A stretch of 64,000 nucleotides of DNA from Prosopocoilus inquinatus. Lineage: Eukaryota > Arthropoda > Insecta > Coleoptera > Lucanidae. Both the position numbers and the translations under genes were made by a program. The notes beneath the pieces were generated by a model that made no database searches, was not told where the DNA came from, and saw only the letters and a program-made list of their open reading frames with translations. Positions 1 through 10,505 of this stretch are shown here, in pieces. The first letter of the stretch is position 1, and each line of letters begins with the position of its first letter. The stretch spans positions 58,464,713-58,528,712 of the forward strand of contig CM069871.1 in NCBI GenBank assembly GCA_036172665.1. Direction: 5' to 3'.

Positions 1-1488
1 TTCCCTGGCGGCGGCCAGGGCGGCCGTGTCCGCCAGTAACTGGTGAGCAAGGCCGGGGCTATTTGATAAATCTAAGATTATAAGGTGTTCGGGGGCGGTT
101 AGTGGAAACGCAACTTCTTTAACCTGCGGCACTACCGCCAACCCTGATAATCTCAACACTTGCAACCGCACTGGCCCGGAAAGGATCCCAGCTGGCAAAG
201 TCAGAATGGGATTTTTTGAAAAATCAAGCGTCACCAACGATCCAAGCTGACTGAAAGCGCTGGCTTCTACCGAATGGATTTTGTTATTATTCAAGAGCAG
301 CACTTCGATCTGCCTGAGACCTTGAAGGTCGTTCAATTGCACCTGCTCTATTTCATTATTTTCCAAGTGCAGCACTTTCAGTTTCTCGGGCAAACTGCGC
401 GGGATGGATTTTAACTTGTTGTCGCTTAAATACAAGACGCAAAGTGAATCTAAACGCCCCAAGGCATCATCCTCCACGTATTCCAAGTTATTAGATATAA
501 AGTCGAGTAATTGCAATAAAGGATATGAATCTAAGTCACCACAGTTCACGGATCTAATAGAATTCCCTGCCAAGCGCAGCGTGCGAATCGAGTGGGTTAA
601 TGCTGCCGGCACTTGCTTAAGACCTGTGCGTGAAGCATCTACGGTTTGTAGTTTTCTGCCGGTACCAACCAATAAGGTGGGCTTACGGGAAAGCCCCAAG
701 CCGGGATTACCGGCGAGCAAGAGTCGGGCTAAACTAGGCAGCTCCAGGCTACCAGGAAGAACTCGCGCAAGTCTATTCCACGACACATCCAACTGTTGCA
801 AGTGCAAAAGACTGCTGAAACATGCCTCGTTCAACACTTCCAATCGGTTGTTGCTCAAATTCAAATGTTGAAGATTCACCACGGGAACTAATACCCTGTC
901 ATTTAAAACCGTCAAATTATTATCCGACAAGTCAAGACACTTTAAATTAGATAATCCGGCGAATACTCTTGGAAAAAGAACTTCGATCGCATTGGCACTT
1001 AAATTTAACACTTCCAGCGACGATAAAGTCCTGAAGGGACTCAATCTTATCACTTCTTCGATGTTGTTGCCCGACAAATCCAGAACTTTTAAACTCGTTA
1101 CGTTCACCGTTGGCACCGAGCTAATGCGGCATTGAATAAATCTTAAAGTCCTGAGGTGGTCCGTCTCGAAACGAATGTTAGTCACATTAAAAAGGTCACA
1201 ATTAGAAATGTGCAACTTGGTTAAGTGCGGCAGGCAGTGGAAACTCTTGCCGAGCTCTTCGAAAAACTCGCACAGTCCCGAATGCACGTCCACTAATTGC
1301 AAGTTGTACGTGTATTTAGGTAAGTGCTGCGTAATGTTATCGCCTGTATTACAAACGACGGACGCAAACAGTTTTTCCGGTTGTTGGAGTTCGTAACGCG
1401 AAAATTCAGAACAGCTACATGAACCGGGACAATCGCTCGCCCGAACCGTCGATACCATAACAAGGAAAGTTAAATAGAGCATCGTCAT
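1..1488 (-). CDS. Leucine-rich-repeat secreted/membrane protein, 5' part (496 codons, runs off the left edge)
   Basis: The minus strand is open without a stop from an ATG at 1488 to base 1. Residues 1-17 form a hydrophobic signal peptide (MTMLYLTFLVMVS...). They are followed by a cysteine-rich N-cap (SDCPGSCSCSEF, residues 18-29; further cysteines at 46, 73 and 85). From about residue 130 there are repeated LxxLxLxxNxL units, for example LKVLDLSGNNI (133-143), LEVLNLSANAI, LKCLDLSDNNL, LQHLNLSNNRL, LQQLDVSWNRL, LRLAGNSI, LYLSDNKL and LHLENNEI. N-glycosylation sites (NIT, NVT, NLT, NLS) are frequent. This is the extracellular LRR ectodomain type of insect cell-surface adhesion or receptor proteins. 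The C-terminal part, with any transmembrane segment, lies outside the window, so the family member cannot be named. A second in-frame ATG is at 1482. No intron interrupts the part seen. Confidence 0.9.
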   Translation of the reverse strand, partial: MTMLYLTFLVMVSTVRASDCPGSCSCSEFSRYELQQPEKLFASVVCNTGDNITQHLPKYTYNLQLVDVHSGLCEFFEELGKSFHCLPHLTKLHISNCDLFNVTNIRFETDHLRTLRFIQCRISSVPTVNVTSLKVLDLSGNNIEEVIRLSPFRTLSSLEVLNLSANAIEVLFPRVFAGLSNLKCLDLSDNNLTVLNDRVLVPVVNLQHLNLSNNRLEVLNEACFSSLLHLQQLDVSWNRLARVLPGSLELPSLARLLLAGNPGLGLSRKPTLLVGTGRKLQTVDASRTGLKQVPAALTHSIRTLRLAGNSIRSVNCGDLDSYPLLQLLDFISNNLEYVEDDALGRLDSLCVLYLSDNKLKSIPRSLPEKLKVLHLENNEIEQVQLNDLQGLRQIEVLLLNNNKIHSVEASAFSQLGSLVTLDFSKNPILTLPAGILSGPVRLQVLRLSGLAVVPQVKEVAFPLTAPEHLIILDLSNSPGLAHQLLADTAALAAARE

Positions 1489-1502
1489 GGTACATATTTT
1501 TA

Positions 1503-1536
1503 CACTGACATCACCGAGCCACTCGCTCTATTTAAC
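1503..1536 (-). promoter_or_regulatory. Candidate TATA/initiator core promoter of the LRR gene
   Basis: On the minus strand TTAAATAG (1535-1528) is followed about 29 bases later by an initiator-like TCAGT (1508-1504), the usual arthropod TATA-to-initiator spacing. Transcription from it would give an 18-base leader before the ATG at 1488. An out-of-frame ATG at 1495 would lie in that leader. Seen in sequence; function inferred. Confidence 0.45.
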
Positions 1537-1849
1537 TCTTTACACATAGTGATGTATTTCGCGGGGGTTGTAACACGACTGTGAAGCTCGGATCGCAGCT
1601 GCCCGCTGACGTTCACCCTGCGCGATGTGATGCGCCACTGCTCCCTAAAACCCTGATATTTTCCTTATAGCTTTCGGTTTGCGTATCAACAAATATTAAA
1701 GTGCGTTTCAAATGTGAGTGTACTTGCTTTTTGGAAAATTGTTGACTTCGTATTTCAAAAAAAAATATGTATAGTTGGCAGTCAACATCTTCATACAAGA
1801 CTGCAGACTTCAAATTAAAAAAAAAAAGTCTCTCGATATTAATAGCACT

Positions 1850-2640
1850 ACAACGGGCCTTTGCAGCCCTTGGCTTGGCCGCCTCTTTTCCGTCCATCGC
1901 TTTTCGCTTCCATTTTTTTAAAACCTAAGTTTTTAAATTTCTTAATCCTCGTTCTATTTGTTCTTTCCTCCTCGGTTTAGGTCTACCCTCTTTTTGGTTG
2001 GACAACTCTCTTCTTCGCAGTGTTATTTTGCTATCCTCTCCTCTTCCATACGTTCCACGTGCCCCATCAGACGGCAACGTATCCTCCCGGCCTTAATAAG
2101 ATTTACAGCGGGTAGGGTGTACTACTTCTTAGCTATCATCCTTCTTCCATTTTTTTACCTTAAAAAATTCTTTTTAATAAATGTCTCTCTTATACTAATA
2201 TTTTCTTGCTCGACCTTGTTTACCACTTACCATTCCCGTAAAGCAATACTGGTGCATACTAAGTATTGTTTTATAAATCCTTCAGTTTTGCAGCTCGCGA
2301 TTTAAATAACGTGCATTAATGATGGATTACTTCGGTCTGACTTGTTTATCCTTATTGCTTTTATTTCTTCAGTCTCTCTTCCTTCGATTAGTACGCAAAT
2401 AGCTAAAACTATGCGTGCCCACTTGTTCAGAGTTATAAATTCCTTCGTCCTCTGTTTCCTACCAATTTCATGGATTTCCTCTTGTTCTTCTTCCTCTTCT
2501 ATATTGATTTCCAATCCCAATTTCTGTGCACTTTTCTTTACCTTCATTACTATGTACCCTGAATCTGACCATGTCCTTGCTGCTTAACCGTATATATAGA
2601 CTAGACATTGGCTGCTTTTGTAATACATGGTTTCCTTAGC
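1850..2640 (-). pseudogene. RTE-like LINE reverse transcriptase C-terminal remnant
   Basis: Conceptual minus-strand translation, with stops and frameshifts, gives in order KVKKSAQKLGLEIN (2547-2506), GRKQRTKEF, EEIKARINKSDR-like and SLMHVI. Then come SRELQN and RIYKTIL (2300-2255), RRLMGHVERMEE (about 2080-2040), a basic RGRP-like linker (about 1990-1960) and KWKRKAMDGKE near 1890. This is the order seen in the post-catalytic region of RTE-type LINE polymerases: thumb, RINKAN helix, SREL, MGHVERM and terminal AMDR. The catalytic YADD region would sit near 2590-2640 and is unrecognisable. The copy is dead. It is 5' truncated or separated from its upstream half; see the fragment at 6.7-7.16 kb on the same strand. 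Confidence 0.75.
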
Positions 2641-3459
2641 GTGTATTCCATTTTCTCTTAATCCTTTAAGAACCAGGCACCAGGTCCGAGATGTCTACGA
2701 CGACCGCATAATTCATTTATTTTACCAAATATCTGGGGAAGAAAGTAATAACAAAGAAATTTAGGCTTAAACCATTATACAGTGATGAACATAGAAAACG
2801 AGTCACTATTTTTCATATATTTTTGTAGATAGTATAAAGTTTGAATTGGCAATTATACGTTTCATTTTTAATACCATAATAAAAACTTCAAATAACTGTA
2901 CTTTAACAGGTAACTTCGATAACAGCTTAAGAAATAAATATTATCACTGATATACAATAATAAATCTTAAGTTATCACCGATCACATAATAGTGAAATTA
3001 AATAAAGTCTGGAATAAAAGAAGAAAAAAATCAATTGATTATCAAATTGAAAATTAAATACAGTCAATTCGAATAAAACTAACGATAAAATTTAATCTGC
3101 AAATATTAATGAAAAAAGACGATCAGTTAATAATCACAAAAATAAAATAAAGTCAGATATTAGAGAAAACAAAAATGGGTGTCAATCGATGGAATTAAGA
3201 TGCAAAATAAAAAAAGTTCAAATCGAGTGAAAAAAAAAAAACAAACGAAGGGTGATCAATTAATGATTAAAAAAAAATAAACCCGTGTGAAATAAAATTA
3301 AACAAAATAAAAGATGATAAATTGATAATAGAAGCATTAACTTGTCCGATGAAAATTGTTATAAAATATTTAATAATCCAATACCATATATCATGGTTTA
3401 ATGGAGGCAATAAATATGATGATTATTATTATTGTTAATAATTTGTTGCGGACACTGAG

Positions 3460-3520
3460 ATTTTTGTCGACGTTTCGCTGTACGTTTGACAGCTTTACAC
3501 AGCGAAACGTCGACAAAAAT
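3460..3520. repeat. Perfect palindrome with 22-bp arms carrying a GCGAAACGTCGAC motif
   Basis: Bases 3460-3481 are the exact reverse complement of 3499-3520, with a 17-base spacer. The right arm contains AGCGAAACGTCGAC, which resembles the 3' half of a compact hammerhead (stem II end, GAAA, minimal ACGU stem III, C17). The spacer has only a damaged TTTGACAGC in place of CUGANGA. It is probably a relic of the hammerhead-bearing repeats elsewhere in the window. Confidence 0.55.
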
Positions 3521-4066
3521 TTATGATAAAAAAGTCAAATAAGGAATAGGAAAAAAAAACAAAACAAAAGACGATGAAAATGAGAAGAAAACAAAAATTA
3601 TACCATAAACTTAATTAAGTGAAATCAAATGAAGGGCATTCACGAATTTTTAACCCAAGATTCGCACAAAAAAAACAAACAAGAAAATCGAATTGAAAAT
3701 TATTCAAACACAAAAGAAGTTCGGTTTATAATTAAGAAAGAAGAAAAGAGTAAAATAAGATAAAATAGAATCACAGATTGCAAATTAATTAAATTCGAAA
3801 GGAAATCCGCACACATTTTTATTTTCTTGTAAGGGGTCGATGCTTGAAAAATGTTGGGAACCCCGAACTTACAATATTCCAACTCCAAAAGCTTTCTCTA
3901 CTTTTTGCCAAAAAACACGTTTCTAATTTTTATGTTTAATTTTCGCACGTATTAACGGAGAAAATTAATCAATTGTCTTTGAAAATTATAAACAAATCAT
4001 TAATTAATGTGTCAGTTTATCTAAAGATAAACAAATTATGTTTTCGAGAGAAAAAGAAAAACTTAG

Positions 4067-4115
4067 TATAGTATAGGCAAACTAATGAACTCAACGGTTG
4101 GGCTGGTTGCCTAAT
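4067..4115. repeat. Hairpin, copy 1 of a duplicated TATAGGCAA...TTGCCTA motif
   Basis: GTATAGGCAAA pairs imperfectly with GGTTGCCTAATC across about 26 bases. A related hairpin with matching flanks (GAAAAAGAAA upstream, polypyrimidine downstream) lies about 370 bases away at 4433-4481. Confidence 0.4.
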
Positions 4116-4432
4116 CTAAAAGCTTTCTTTTCCCTAAAAAAATATAAATTTTCACAATTGACTGTGATTGCGCATTTTCCGAAATTTTAATTGTTTAAAC
4201 AATTTTCCTTTTTCTTCTCGAGTTCAGAAATGAAATAATACTTAGATCGTAGAAAAAATCACTAATTTAATTTTTTTTCTGAATATATGATCTGATGGGA
4301 AATCAATGAATTAAATTGACGATAAGAATGTTTTTTCGTCAAGAAACTTAATAGTTTTCAGAATTCAAATTAACATATTTGCTGGTTTGATAATCAATTA
4401 AACTTTTCCAAAAAAAGGAAAAAGAAATCTTG

Positions 4433-4481
4433 ATATAGGCAACTGAATGAACACAATCCTTTGCTTGGTTGCCTATACTGA
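4433..4481. repeat. Hairpin, copy 2 of the TATAGGCAA...TTGCCTATA motif
   Basis: TATAGGCAAC is the inverted complement of GTTGCCTATA, separated by about 25 bases that include a second half-site. It is related to the hairpin at 4067-4115. Function unknown. Confidence 0.45.
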
Positions 4482-6699
4482 ACGCTCCATTTTTTTTTTT
4501 GTGTGATAAAAGTGCGATGAACTTTTTCACAATTATTTATTTTCTAAGTAGATAAATCAATTTTCTATATTTTCTTATTTTAGAAAACGATATTTGTACC
4601 TACTTAATAGATATACATAAGTAAATAATTTAAAAAACGTCACCTACATTACTGATGAGATAATTCCAGTAAGTATGTAGGTATTGTCAGAATATTTTAT
4701 TGGTTATTCCATAATGTAAGAATTTTTTGTATGGACGAGATAGATGGATAGAAGAGATAGAAGGATAGCCTAGCCAGATTGATAGACGCGACAGATACGG
4801 AATAGATGGATGAAAGAGAAAGATAGATAGCCGAGTTCGTGTGGAATGTGGACGGAATGTATGGGTAATTAAGAGGACGAGACAGATTGATAATGACCAA
4901 GGAAAAACAAAGGCGAAAGAAAAACGATATTATTGTAAATCCTGTAATGTTGCTGTAAGAATTCGAAATTCCAATAAAGAAATAGTATTTAATTTCATTC
5001 AGGAGTGAGAAATGCAACGACAGTTCTTTCATGCAAAAGTATATTTTCTTTAATTTCGCGGATTGGATGAAATACGACCTTCAGTAAGATCTTTATGTTT
5101 CATTTGTTGATGATTAAGTGACAAGCAGGCGATGCACTTTTTAAACACGTGTCCGAAAGTGTGTGGGAAACTCAGAAAACATTCCCAAGCAACATCACCA
5201 CGCCACCTACCGGACTGCGGACGTATTTATTTGTGATAAAAGCGTCCTGAGAGGACGCGGGGTGAAGACGCGATGTTTTTGTTCAAAACCATTAATATTT
5301 GAATTAACAATCAGTAGTTATGCTGTCCTCGAATCAGCTTAAAGAGAAAGCTCGCGTCTTTTCTCGTTCCGGGCGATTCTAAGTTGAAATCCAAATTCGA
5401 ACTTCTTTTACTTAAATTCAGTAATTTTTCCCCAAGTTTGATAATCGGGTGCGGAAGCAAAAGTTTTCTCCGCACAGAGTTTTTTTTTTGTGTATTTAAA
5501 CCGTCCGAACAGAGTTCTCATTTGTTGGTTTTCTACAAAACGGGTTGATTTTTCTTTGCTGTTCAGGGTGAAAGAGTTTTGGATGAGTAGTCAGGTTGAC
5601 CACCCCTAAATTTAGCAGCACAATGCGTACATTGTCTGGAATTCATCTTGTTTTACATGACGTATCCTGTACAGTTTTAATATTTTATTTTCTTATAGTT
5701 CATTTTATTTTTATTTAAAATATTTTTGCGGTACGGAGAACGGATTGTTTCTTTAAAACTTAATGTCCTCATAGGATTACTCGTACGAATAAAAAAATCA
5801 ACGAAAGTATCTTTAACTTTAAGTTTAATTAATTAATCCACTACCACGCTTATATTTAATTTATTTAAATTTAATTAATTGTCCTTAGTTGTTAAATTCT
5901 CTGAAGGAGAGCCCGACCATTGAGACCAGCCCTCAACGCGGGGACTATCACTCACTTGGCTCGTTCACTTTACTACTGCTCACTGTCTTTACTGTCTGGC
6001 TTAATTTTTTTCTTAACTGTTTCTCAATGACTGAATCAATGTCTCTCCTAATGTTCGATTTCCTACCTCGTTTACACATTTACAAATTCTAAGTCACAAT
6101 TGTTTTTCGTCTTGGTGGTTGGGGGTCCGGTCCAAAGCTCAAAGCTCTCAAGGTGTCGGCATCATTTAAATCGTTTTCTGCAAAAAATTTCTCTAATTTG
6201 CCTCATCTTTAATTGGTACATACACGCCTACGTTTTGTAAAGCTTGCATATCTTAGGCAATGCGGAATGCGGGCGTGCATAACGCGGTTGACTTACCGAA
6301 CCGTTAAATGAAGCTGACTCCGCATAATTTTGTAATGCACATAATTGAGCAGCCAGTAACGGCCCCCACAGGCGGGGTAAGGCCCCCATGAGACAGTACA
6401 ACATTGGAATTGCGAAATGAATTTAATTTTACTTCTTTACTTCAATATACCATTTTTCATATTTGACCTTTTGGTGCATTTCTTTTTTGGAAAAAATCGA
6501 CCTTGGAGTTAAAGAGCAGGTGTCATCTTTCCTTGCCTTAGCCTTTTCTTAGTATTGATGTGACCTAATCGGGTTCTTTCTGTAATGTCGTACGCCTGCT
6601 TAAAAATCTATAAAATTTGACCTACAACGTTATATCATATACGTGATAGTGAGTTTAGACTGTATTGGCTGTAACATTAAATTTGGGACACGCGGTATT

Positions 6700-7160
6700 T
6701 TTGAATTCTTTCATTTATACATGAAGCCAAACCTTGTACGTGACCCTGTAACAGTGTCCTTCCTTCTTTGTGACATTTCCTCTCTTTTCCAAGTTCCCTG
6801 TATGATGATTCTACTTAATCCGTAACTACTATGATTTATCAGTTTCGCAGACATTACATTTTCACCGGGATCTTTTATTATTATTATTATTTTTATCTTC
6901 ATTTTCATGATTATTTTTTTTCACTTTTGCTAAGCTTGATTTACTTTCTTGCACGTTATCATGTGATATTCACTTCTTCCGTTTCTCTTCGAGACCTGCA
7001 ACCTTCCGGAATACCTGAAAATATTCTACCCATTTTTCCTACATCTTTTTTTTATTGTGCCAGAAAATTACCTTCTTCTTCTATTAAAAAAAAAAAACAT
7101 CGTTCTGTTCTTGTAAACCATTCATTCACTCCTTGCATTGTGGTAGAAATATTATAATCT
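6700..7160 (-). pseudogene. RTE-like LINE fragment, start of the reverse transcriptase domain
   Basis: Minus-strand translation gives a KMGRIFSGIPEG-like stretch (about 7045-6995), compared with the WVEYFxxLL linker of RTE polymerases. Next comes SAKLINHSSYGLSRIIIQG (about 6850-6795), comparable to the PAELIKHSGxxLxxIIxxIW helix. Then comes WKREEMSQRRKDTV, comparable to WxEEKMPEEWKxGxI. All later motifs (NYRG, SAYD, YADD) are missing. It has the same strand and family style as the fragment at 1.85-2.64 kb, so the two could be ends of one copy separated by about 4 kb. The alignment is from memory of family motifs, hence moderate confidence. Confidence 0.5.
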
Positions 7161-7164
7161 TATA

Positions 7165-8284
7165 GCCTCTTCATATTTCTCTTCTAGTTTATTAAATTTC
7201 TTTTCAATTAAAAATTCTCTTCTTCTCCCTACAGAGCGGTTGATTCTCCTTCGTTTTTGTGTACTCTCTCTTGTACAATAATTCTAACGAATGCTTATTA
7301 TTGAGTTAGTTGTTAGACACAAAAAAGAAACACTAACTAAATGAAAGCACATTTATCAAACAAACAAAACTCCGTTTTCAGTTTTACACTGTACGGTTAT
7401 TTTCGAATGCTTTATATTTCACCGAAAACAGTTTACTGAATATAAATGCCGTATGGTGTTCGTATTGAATGCTTGCGATTGCTATAAATTTTACGATTGA
7501 ACGTAGGGGTTTTGCGCAAAACATTGGTACATTGTCACAGATGATCCACCTACAAAATAATATATAAAATAAAATATTCCTTACTGTTACGATTTCAGGA
7601 TTTCATTAATTTTTATTTTCAAACAAAACACGCTATACTTAATAAACGAATTTATTTTAATAGCTGAGCATTCGGATATTAAACTCTTTCGCGTTCTGCT
7701 TTCATCCACCGGCCGCTTGCTTTTTGTATCCGCAGTTGGTCACGCGAATATTCTTCGCTGAGAAAATTCTGACTGTCGAAGCAAATAGATGCTCCTCGAA
7801 TTTCCGAGGCTGACGCTCAGATTCTGACGCACGTAGCTTGCGTCAAAAATAAATACAAATATATTTGAAATTTATTGAAAGAAAAACGTGCCAATATTAT
7901 AGAGAGAATTTAATAAATAATAGTTAATGGGTAAGACATTCCAACGTAAGAAAATTTGTGTTTTTGAATGTAACGCCGTACGTTTCATTATGATGTCTTA
8001 ATTACGTCTACAATTTATACAAATAGCTACAATTTTATTATAAGACTGATTATGGGAATTAAATTCTTCCCCCCTCCTTCAGTGTTGGGCTTATGGAGAT
8101 CACTTTTTATTAAGACTGTACACCAAACGTCTGTTTATTTCGTTATTGTATGATGTGAAATTAAAACTGCTGCTCACAACGAAAAAATAATATAACAGTG
8201 ATATGTACCTCCAGAAATACCACCTTCCTTTTGCAGTGAAATTAATGTTTAAATACCGAATTTTATCTTTAAAAAATAAAGTAT
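7165..8284. other. No recognisable gene
   Basis: AT-rich non-coding sequence. Apart from scattered simple A/T runs and a short GACGC/GCGTC inverted pair near 7812-7845 I see nothing that can be named. Confidence 0.5.
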
Positions 8285-8630
8285 TGTGACGTTCTAATGC
8301 ACGACCAATTAATCATACATTCGGCAGAACCCGGCCGTTATCGCGAACGTTCGACGAACGTCCAAATGCTCCCGCTGACGGAATTCTCTGGGCTAAGAAC
8401 TCCCGAGAAAACCAGCTCGGTTATAAAAACACGCTCGCGGAAAATAGGATGAACAGACATCAATAGTTCGCATCGAAGTTAACTGATCGCTTGGCTTACA
8501 TTAAGATAAATTAGTTTATACTCTGCATTAAATAAATTAGAGTTAGTGCTAGCTTTGTTAATAAATTAGTTTTAGTTTCGTCGAGTATTTTATTTTAAAA
8601 TAAATTAAGACGAACCCTAAACTTGTAACA
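8285..8630 (+). mobile_element. Candidate solo LTR
   Basis: A 346-bp segment begins TGTGAC (8285) and ends GTAACA (8630), giving TG...CA termini with near-inverted ends. Inside are a TATA box, TATAAAAA, at 8421-8428, a CATCAATAG initiator-like sequence about 30 bases later, and several AATAAA-like signals (8529-8610) in the downstream AT-rich part. This is the U3-R-U5 layout of a retrotransposon LTR. The flanks GTAT and TTAT match at only three of four bases and no second LTR was found. It could instead be a host promoter. Confidence 0.4.
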
Positions 8631-9608
8631 TTATTAAACTGTTAACAGTTAAAGTTGTTTTATAATTTTAAAACCACGTTAATGTTAGTGTTCGTTAAGA
8701 AATAATTATAAGAAACTGTCGACACATTTTGCCTCATTAGATTCTGTTCGTTCAGTTTACAATTGAAAAGATTTTCATCCAATTCATTTTTGTTTTCCAG
8801 ATACTGAAAATTTATTTATTTTAAGCTTCATCTGAGATTTTCGTAACGAAAAGCAAATATTTCAAATTTGTGCACGAAGAGTTTAACATTATTTTAGTTA
8901 GGGCAACGTCAGGTTTGCGCTTTCCAACTATGTTTGTAAACTTAATTAGTTGTTCTGTTTCAACGTTAAGATCATTATTCAAACACAATAATTCTCAGAA
9001 CTACACCGTTTATTTATTATACAAACGAAGTTTACTTTGAAGGTTTGCTTCATTGCAACATTTCTTCCGGAATTAAATTTTGAGAATCCAGATTCTTAGG
9101 ACTTTTTTTAACGATTGTGTTTTATTAAATTAGAGCTCATGTCGAAGTATGACAGAATGGAAGCATTGGTCAGCTTGCAATGCAACAAGAAATGAGATCA
9201 TACTAGGACAACATGGCATTGTGCACTGCTTTACAGAACAAAAAATATCAGTGAATGGTGAGTTATGGGAAAAGCTCCATGCGTAGCATGAATACAATTT
9301 CCGGTGCAAGCCAATTCTTTGAAATCCCGGGGCTAGCTTTAGCTATACACGCCACTCTAGATCATAATAAATACGACCAGAGAAGAAAGCTCGCGGAGTT
9401 CCGAATGTTATTTTGTCTGTTTGACACGCGTCTCAATCTTCCTCGCTGTAAAGTTTTAAAAATTCAAAATTTATTCCATCAGTCAATTTTCCTAATTTAA
9501 TTTAAATAAAGTGTACCTAAGAAGCAGCTTTAGTTGATCTTCCCTTCTCTCTTATTTTGTCTATAATCTCTTTGTTTATTGTACGAAAATTTTCTTTATA
9601 TTGGAATA
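8631..9608. other. No recognisable gene
   Basis: Non-coding AT-rich sequence with short ORFs only. Nothing matches a family I know. Confidence 0.4.
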
Positions 9609-9610
9609 TA

Positions 9611-10505
9611 CAGGTTCTTTTACTGTGTGCAAATAAAAAACCTCAGTATAAGTACGCGAAATGCTACCTTCTGCGGGTATTTTTTGGTCGCTACCGTATC
9701 ATAGCCAAAAAATTTCGGATGAACTGCTTGTTTGGAAGTGTTGAAATGTGCGAGAAAGATAGGAAGGTCAACTTCGCCTTCGTCTCGGTATGAACACGCC
9801 CATCGACACCGCACTCGATGTTCAACGCAGAGTTTCGTAATAATAATAATCACTGATATCGTTTATTAATTATTTTATTTAAAATTTTAATTCACTGAAC
9901 GAAGTAATGTTACATTTATTTGTTTTACAATATCAACTATCGATGAATAAATCCGAAAATTTATGCACCAATTAGCCGAGCGCGTTAAAAATGTTCTTCC
10001 TTCACCCTTTTACGTAAATCAACTTTTGCTGCAATCTCGGTACTAGCTATAGAAGTATTACTACTTACGGTCCTTGGAAACAAAATGTAAAATTTTTATA
10101 AGTCTTTTGAAAATAATATGGAATGAGAAATTACAATTTGTTTGTACCTCGCTTTTAATTTGTTCGGCAATTACGAACCGCAGCTTCTTAAATTGCACTA
10201 GATTTTAATGTAATACTTAAACTTGTAATTATTTGCAGTGAAGTTAATTTAAATTGTAAACAGTACGACGAATCATCTGATTGGAGCGGCGCTGAGTTAC
10301 ATCGTTCCTGCTTGAGATCCAGGAAGGCACTGACCGTGGCCTACTTCGGCTGCGGGTCGTAATTGTAGAGGCGCCCACGTTGAAAATCTGCCACTGCAAT
10401 TTTCTCGAAAATTATTACATTTATGTTAAGAACATATGAGTTCAATCGTTGCCATGGTGATATATTGTAAGTTTAAATATTTGCACACAATAAAAGAACA
10501 CCCTG
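9611..10505. mobile_element. Non-autonomous DNA transposon, family A, copy 1
   Basis: The element starts CAGGTTCTTTTACTGTGTGC and ends with the inverted complement GCACACAATAAAAGAAC...CCTG. It is flanked by TA on both sides (9609-9610 and 10506-10507), as in Tc1/mariner-like insertions. It is about 895 bp with no transposase ORF. The interior motifs (CCTCAGTATAAGTA, CTACCTTCTGCGGGTATT, CACTGATATCGTTTATTA) recur in three further copies at 20.5, 50.9 and 54.2 kb. The left end lacks two bases relative to the CAGGGTGTTCTTTTACTG consensus. Confidence 0.8.

Larger units (their letters stand above)
2641..6695. other. AT-rich stretch with no recognisable gene
   Basis: Long A-rich, low-complexity sequence with only short ORFs of biased composition. 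It contains a 22-bp-arm palindrome at 3460-3520, two related hairpins (4067-4115 and 4433-4481), a degenerate GATA-type simple repeat at about 4735-4840 and a small GCGTCCT/AGGACGC hairpin at 5241-5257. No coding signature was found on either strand. Confidence 0.5.

Noticed and set aside
404..871. 155-codon plus-strand ORF
   Set aside because: It is the antisense shadow of the minus-strand leucine-rich-repeat gene, whose repeat pattern is unmistakable.
2302..2587. Plus-strand 81-codon ORF rich in Ser and Ile
   Set aside because: Antisense to the LINE polymerase remnant, which reads KVKKSAQKLGLEIN on the minus strand.
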